Assembly: GCA_018350325.1 (NCBI GenBank)
Contig: JAEVLN010000009.1
Location: forward strand, 1,633,388-1,697,387
DNA from: Globodera rostochiensis
Taxonomy: Eukaryota; Nematoda; Chromadorea; Rhabditida; Heteroderidae
DNA: 64,000 bases
Direction: 5' to 3'
Under the pieces are notes generated by a model. It saw nothing but the letters and a program-made list of their open reading frames with translations. It was not told the origin of the DNA and ran no database searches. Positions 59,970 through 64,000 of the stretch are shown here, piece after piece (the first letter of the stretch is position 1; every line of letters starts with the position of its first letter). The position numbers were made by a program, and so were the translations under genes.

Positions 59970-60689
59970 AAGAGATTTGCAACCAAAATTTTAAAAACGG
60001 CTATTTTAAGCTTCTGATCCGGCGGTGCCGACAGACGCTCCCCGGGAAACGTTTTTCAAGAATTTTTAACGCCATTTGTGAAGAAAAATTGCCCGAATTT
60101 TCCGGTTTGAGAGGGGTCGACGGTCTCGTAGGCGCCGCCGAGAAAATTTTTGGGGGTTTAAACACAGTCTGTAATGAAAATTGGCCAATAACTTTGCGAT
60201 TTTTTGAAAACTGGATTAATTTTATGAAAATCTTTACAAAATTAATAAAAAAGGACGAAAATAAGGACGGAGACCTCAAATAATGACACAGACAAGGACA
60301 TTTATAAGATTGGCACCAATCAAATAAGGACAAATCTTACGGACATTTTTAAGAGCGGCACCCATAAAGTAAGGACAAATTTTATAAATAAGGACAGATA
60401 CGATNNNNNNNNNNCATAAAATTGACTTTTTCGCGACTAAAAATTCAGCCACCAAAAAACGAAAATTTTTAAAACATTTTATGCCTGTTAACTTGTTTTT
60501 GCTTTATTTTGGCTGCTATCTTCCACCTTACTGTTTAAATTTTCCCTTATCGGGCTTTTGTTTTAATTTAAATAAGTCATTTTCACCATAAATTTCAAAA
60601 ATTTAAACCGGTTCAAAAACTGTTTTAAATGCTCAATTTTCAATTTTTTTGACGAATTCGTAACCAGGGCATTAATAACATATTTGAGA
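59970..60689. other. AT-rich spacer with GC hairpins and assembly gap
   Basis: Two GC hairpin copies lie at about 60021 and 60120. Ten N bases (60405-60414) mark a scaffold gap, so continuity between the left part and the virus-like element on the right is not guaranteed. Confidence 0.7.
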
Positions 60690-60890
60690 CGCTATTTAGA
60701 ATAAAAATATTTCCCAAAAATTTTGACCAAAAGGGTCCCCCCTATGGTTTTTGGCCAAGTTTGAGGGGCCATAACTTTCTTCAAAGTGGTTTCCGCGGAA
60801 AAATTTTTGCAGATTCGTGCTCAGCTCGATGAGAGGAGTCGATTGGTATATGAATTGTTCAGATCCGAACCACTCCCATATAGTGTAGAA
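60690..60890. mobile_element. One-ended copy of the 35450 foldback MITE family
   Basis: Contains TTTTGACCAAAAGGGTCCCC, TTCAAAGTGGTTTCCGCGGA, GAGTCGATTGGTATATGAAT and CCACTCCCATATAGTGTA, collinear with the right two thirds of 35450-35692 after inversion. The opposite terminus is not found. Confidence 0.75.
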
Positions 60891-61550
60891 ATACCCTATT
60901 TAATAGCAAAATGCGAAAAAAAAAATTTATAAAAATTGTTCGATTCATGTCCGGGGTTCGATATAGATTGAAAAGGAGGTCGAGGATTTTTGCTGTCTAC
61001 ATAATTTTTTTTTGTTTTGTTGGCACTGTGGCGGCACTTCCCGATGATTCGCAACGGGTGGGGGAAGGGACAGATTTCGTGTGGGGGTGTTCGGCACGTC
61101 TGAGGAGTTGTGCCCTCCTGTGGCTCGCTTTCCCTGAATGCTTCCGGGGCTCGTCTGCGGAGGGGAGATTTGTCCACGGGCTCGAGCAGTACGTCCACGG
61201 GCGGAAGTCGGGGGGATCGAAACTTCACAAAGTTTCGGGGGGATGCACAAGGCTCGGAGCTCAGACGAATGCAGAACCGAAGACCCCCGGAACCCGAATT
61301 CGAACAACAAATAAAGTTTTATTATGAAGCTCAAACTTGGGTAATTAAACCAGTTTTCCCCCCCCCCAACAGAAATGTGGAAAATCGGAGGGGTGGGAGT
61401 CCGGGGGGGGAATTCCGACAATTCTGAAGAAATGAAATGTGGAGAATGAATGCGAAGGTTGTGGGGGGAACAGATCGGTGGGGGAAAGGGGGCGGAGCGT
61501 TCACCCCGGCTGGCACCAAACCCTGAACAAAGAGTACCTTTATTTATAAA
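60891..61550. other. Low-complexity spacer before the virus-like genes
   Basis: Long frames exist on both strands (plus 60911-61327, minus 60945-61562) but are biased (G-rich on plus, Pro/Ser-rich on minus) and lack domains. I found no Walker A for the ATPase that starts at 61551, so the left part of the element is probably missing. Confidence 0.5.
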
Positions 61551-62108
61551 TTGATATCGCAAGCGCAGCAGCTCATTGCACCGTCACCAAAATCAATCTT
61601 ATTTTGTTTCGGGGAGTATAACGAGGCGGTCAGTGAACTACAACGAGCAGGCGTGCAAGTTCACCCGGGAGTTCCGGCGGACGAAGTTATTAAAGCACTA
61701 CAAAAGCCGGCGCTGATTATTTTGGATGACCTATTGTATACTATAGAGGAGCAATATTTGGCCGAGCTGTTCACCAAAAAGTCACACCATCAAAATTTCG
61801 GGGTCATATTTGTCAGCCAGGATTTGTTTCATCGAAAGCTGAAGGTTGTGCGGCAAAATTCCATGTACATAGTGCTACTACGGGCGCCTAACAGCGCGCT
61901 GGCCATACGAAATTTGGGAGTTCAACTGTTTCCTAGGCAGTTGGACTTTTTTATGGACGCGTATCGTCAAGCGACGCGAGAGAAGTATTCCTATCTGTTC
62001 ATCGATCTTCACCCGACATCGGACCCGTCGCTGAGATTGCGGACAAACATATTTAAAGGCGACGACGACACGCCCCAAATCATTTTTCTCCCAAAATCAG
62101 GATTTTAA
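61551..62108 (+). CDS. Maverick/Polinton-type packaging ATPase, N-terminally truncated
   Basis: A 185-codon intronless frame starting at ATG 61551. It holds the second half of a HerA/FtsK-like genome-packaging ATPase: Walker B LIILDDLLY (about residues 54-62), then ELFTKKSHHQNFGVIFVSQD (typical KGSHHxNxSVIFxxQ region with the polar sensor), then NSMYIVLLRAPNSALAIRNL (typical xYLVLFxxPRDxxxIxxL) and LGVQLFP. The Walker A P-loop, expected about 60 residues upstream of Walker B, is absent, so the gene is 5'-truncated or split. In Mavericks this enzyme packages DNA into capsids. Downstream genes on the same strand are closely spaced. GC content and codon use differ from the AT-rich surroundings. 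Confidence 0.7.
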   Translation: MISQAQQLIAPSPKSILFCFGEYNEAVSELQRAGVQVHPGVPADEVIKALQKPALIILDDLLYTIEEQYLAELFTKKSHHQNFGVIFVSQDLFHRKLKVVRQNSMYIVLLRAPNSALAIRNLGVQLFPRQLDFFMDAYRQATREKYSYLFIDLHPTSDPSLRLRTNIFKGDDDTPQIIFLPKSGF

Positions 62109-62137
62109 AATCATTTTTCTCCCAAAATCAGGATTTT
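62077..62137. repeat. 30-bp direct repeat at ATPase 3' end
   Basis: The sequence from AAATCATTTTTCTCCC to TCAGGATTTT occurs twice back to back (62077-62106 and 62108-62137). The first copy encodes the last residues of the ATPase, the second lies in the intergenic gap. It is a recent slippage duplication. Confidence 0.9.
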
Positions 62138-62152
62138 AACGCTGCTTGCTTA

Positions 62153-62533
62153 ATGTCTTCATCAAAAGTTCAAATCGGGCAGACGGTTTGCGACGCCTAT
62201 CCCTATCTATGTGCTCTGTCAAAAACCAAATCGGTTGGGAAGCGACGACGACTGCTCAAGGCAGCTTCAACTCAACAGCTGCTTGCTTTAGCGGAAATAT
62301 GTTTGAACATTGTCAAGGCGCGGTTTGCGCTCACCACTCGTCAGAAGCGCAGAATGATGCCCTATGCGGACTTTATTCGTCGGTTGAGCCGCTCGCGATC
62401 GGAAAGAGGGGCCAGACAGCTTTTAGTACAAAAGGGGGCAGGGTTTAGTCCACATTTGTTCCCCGCACTTTTGACCCCGATCATTTTGGAATTGTCCCGC
62501 ATTTTATTTTCATCAAAGAGTAAATCTGATTAA
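62153..62533 (+). CDS. Small basic protein of Maverick-like element (126 aa)
   Basis: Begins ATG 62156 or the upstream in-frame TTG 62153, ends TGA 62531-62533. Basic helical N-terminal two thirds (LLALAEICLNIVKARFALTT, RQKRRMMPYADFIRRLSR), then LLVQKGAGFSPHLFPALLTP, a hydrophobic end. The pattern 'ALxEIxxNxxxGxxxLTxxQKxxLxxYxxxxRxL...LLxQxGGFxPxLLxPxL' is one I recall from small ORFs of Polinton-like and adintovirus-like elements, possibly a virion core or minor capsid component. Here the order and packing support membership of the element, while function is inference. It is two bases from the next ORF. Confidence 0.6.
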   Translation: MSSSKVQIGQTVCDAYPYLCALSKTKSVGKRRRLLKAASTQQLLALAEICLNIVKARFALTTRQKRRMMPYADFIRRLSRSRSERGARQLLVQKGAGFSPHLFPALLTPIILELSRILFSSKSKSD

Positions 62534-62535
62534 AA

Positions 62536-63387
62536 ATGGCTGCAAATCGTTTTGTGTTGGTGCCAGAAGATATTTACCGCGGTCTGACATCCGTTAGAGA
62601 TACCGGGGACCCTAATCTCGACTTTACACGTCGCGCACTTGAAAATGTGAAGCGCGAAAATGCGGATCCGACAACAAAAAATGTTCATTACAACCAGGAG
62701 CTTCGCCGATATCTACACCTAAAAAAAGAGCATGATGAGAGACCGGTTAGAGTGACAATTGACAACAACAGCCGCCGCGGGATTATTGCAGCAGGCGAGC
62801 AACAGCCGACTGCGGCACCCGCACCACCTGTTTGGAGAAAAACACCCAAACAAAAAAAGAAGCGAAAAAGAAATTTGTCAGTCGCATCATCGCGAGGTGA
62901 TGCCGGTGCAGAGCAAGAAGAAGAGGAAGAAGGAAATAAGACGGCAGACAGCTCGTTTAGAAGTGCACGCAGCACTAGCACTACCGGTACCCTGAGGGCC
63001 GAAACGGAAACGCCTACAACTCCTGAACAACCGCAACCGCAACAACAACAGGTTGAGCAGAAGCAGTGGATCAGCGATCTGACAACGCTACTATCATCAA
63101 ACCCGGACAAATATGGAGTTACGCAAGCTGGAGAGATTAGAAATGAGCATGGAAAACGGATAATGCACAGCAATTTAAATAAATCTCTGGAGTGGTTGTT
63201 TGAAATGAAGAGAAACCCAAAAACACATAAAGCCGGAAAGCGACCGCCCGGAACAGCCTTTATTGAACAAATTTTTGATCGCGAGCCCCTACTACGTACA
63301 TATTTACCATCTTCTGAAGGCGCTAGCAGTAGCAGTACAAAACAGACCGCGGAAACTACCAAATTTGTCCCTAAACTATGGAAATAA
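62536..63387 (+). CDS. Maverick-associated protein of unknown function (283 aa)
   Basis: ATG at 62536 directly after the previous stop. Three zones: an N-terminal domain (FVLVPEDIYRGL, about residues 1-75), a charged low-complexity linker (Lys/Arg-rich then Glu-rich, Thr/Gln-rich; residues about 85-170) and a C-terminal domain (WISDLTTLLSSNPDKYGVTQ, then GEIRNEHGKRIMHSNLNKSL, then RPPGTAFIEQIF). The C-terminal 'GEIxxxGxxIxxSNLxxxLxWL...PPGT' pattern resembles a conserved domain of unknown function that accompanies Polinton-like elements. The frame overlaps the integrase start by 10 bases (ATGGAAATAA), a virus-like arrangement suggesting co-transcription or reinitiation. Confidence 0.6.
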   Translation: MAANRFVLVPEDIYRGLTSVRDTGDPNLDFTRRALENVKRENADPTTKNVHYNQELRRYLHLKKEHDERPVRVTIDNNSRRGIIAAGEQQPTAAPAPPVWRKTPKQKKKRKRNLSVASSRGDAGAEQEEEEEGNKTADSSFRSARSTSTTGTLRAETETPTTPEQPQPQQQQVEQKQWISDLTTLLSSNPDKYGVTQAGEIRNEHGKRIMHSNLNKSLEWLFEMKRNPKTHKAGKRPPGTAFIEQIFDREPLLRTYLPSSEGASSSSTKQTAETTKFVPKLWK

Positions 63388-64000
63388 TCGAGCAACGACT
63401 GAGTCAGCTGTACAACGATCCGGAAAAATCGTCGGCCGCTTTTGCCGGCGTTGATGTTCTTTGGAGAGAGGCGCGTAAGGCAATACCCAAAATCACACGA
63501 ACACAAGTCCGGCAATGGTTACAACATCAACGCACTTACACACTACATCGCCCACGCCGAGTGCGCTTTCCCCGATCGCGTACAATACCCGCCGGCTACA
63601 TGACCGACGTCCAGATGGACCTGGCCGATTTCCAAAAACTTTCACGGCACAACGGAGGCGCAAAATATGCGCTCGTGGCTGTCGACGTGCTCAGTCGAAT
63701 GGTGTTTGCAACGCCGACGCGTAGTAAATCCGCACGCGATATGTTAAACGCTCTCCGACAGCTCTTTTCTCAAATGGAAATGAAGCCGCATCGCGTGTTC
63801 AGTGATAAAGGGAAGGAATTTGAGGCGCGAGAGGTCAAGAATTTTTTTACCGGAGAAGAGGTGGAAAAGCATCGACCCGCCTCATCAACAGTGAAAGCAA
63901 GTGTGTGCGAACGCGCAATTCGCACGCTGAAGCAGCGCATCTACCGTTATTTTTCCGAAAAACACACACTCAACTGGATCGATACTCTTCCCCACATTGT
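63378..64000 (+). CDS. Maverick/Polinton retroviral-type integrase, runs off window
   Basis: ATG at 63378 overlaps the preceding stop. At least 207 codons are open to the window edge. An N-terminal helix-turn-helix-like region (RKAIPKITRTQVRQWLQHQR) precedes the DDE catalytic core: first Asp in TDVQMDLADF, second Asp in VFSDKGKEF, Glu in ASVCERAIRTLKQRIYRYF, spaced as in retroviral-type integrases. The link LVAVDVLSRMVFATPTRSKS is typical of this group. It would integrate the element into host DNA. All three acidic residues are present, and there are no stops or frameshifts, so this gene looks intact as far as seen. The C-terminal chromodomain often found in this family would lie beyond the window. 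Confidence 0.85.
   Translation, partial: MEIIEQRLSQLYNDPEKSSAAFAGVDVLWREARKAIPKITRTQVRQWLQHQRTYTLHRPRRVRFPRSRTIPAGYMTDVQMDLADFQKLSRHNGGAKYALVAVDVLSRMVFATPTRSKSARDMLNALRQLFSQMEMKPHRVFSDKGKEFEAREVKNFFTGEEVEKHRPASSTVKASVCERAIRTLKQRIYRYFSEKHTLNWIDTLPHI

Noticed and set aside
60911..61562. Two long overlapping frames (138 and 205 codons) before the ATPase
   Set aside because: Strongly biased composition, opposite strands, no recognisable domains. Not called as genes.

Overview
This window looks like accessory DNA from a plant-parasitic (tylenchid) nematode, most likely a cyst nematode such as Globodera. The evidence is two intact intron-bearing GH32 (invertase-type) genes of the kind acquired horizontally by these worms, short AT-rich introns with TTTCAG-type acceptors, PUF-family genes, a CYP2-like P450 relic, and a very dense load of small transposons. 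The genus assignment is inference; nothing in the window is a species-specific marker. A 10-N assembly gap lies at 60405-60414.

Layout. 1-3.4 kb: broken LTR-type retroelement (gag-like, then env-like with a Thr-rich repeat; no pol seen). 4.98-6.9 kb: three short TIR elements, one nested in another. 7.2-9.35 kb: decayed SF1-helicase-like fragments. 9.37-11.08 kb: Cu/Zn superoxide dismutase (SOD) gene whose first exon is split by a 908-bp hAT-type element with a perfect 8-bp target duplication; it has also lost a copper ligand. 12.2-14.9 kb: P450 pseudogene lacking its heme-binding exon. 15.3-16.2 kb: truncated hAT copy, a duplicated P450 exon and a small minisatellite. 16.6-19.3 kb: two head-to-head GH32 3' fragments. 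19.9-31.0 kb: an 11-kb tandem array of a 105-bp unit. 31.5-35.0 kb: intact GH32 gene A (minus). 37.7-41.9 and 44.6-48.3 kb: two tandem intact PUF genes (591 and 484 aa). 50.4-54.4 kb: intact GH32 gene B (plus, 690 aa), in inverted orientation to gene A. 55.2-56.0 kb: another hAT-type element. 56-60 kb: protease-like relic, a small membrane-protein gene and an unrecognised multi-exon gene. 61.55-64 kb: intronless, tightly packed genes of a Maverick/Polinton-type virus-like element, running off the window.

How it fits together. The GH32-PUF-PUF-GH32 block is an inverted/tandem duplication cluster. Several TIR elements are present in one copy and absent at the matching site of the other, so they inserted after duplication. 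GH32 proteins would be secreted and cleave sucrose or fructans. PUF proteins bind mRNA 3'UTRs; here the repeat number differs between paralogues by duplication of single PUM repeats. The transposon content is unusual: many hAT-like non-autonomous elements with different termini share an internal hairpin core, and three families carry tRNA-like A/B-box sequence. Gene models were built by hand from splice sites and homology to families recalled from memory; no database search was possible.
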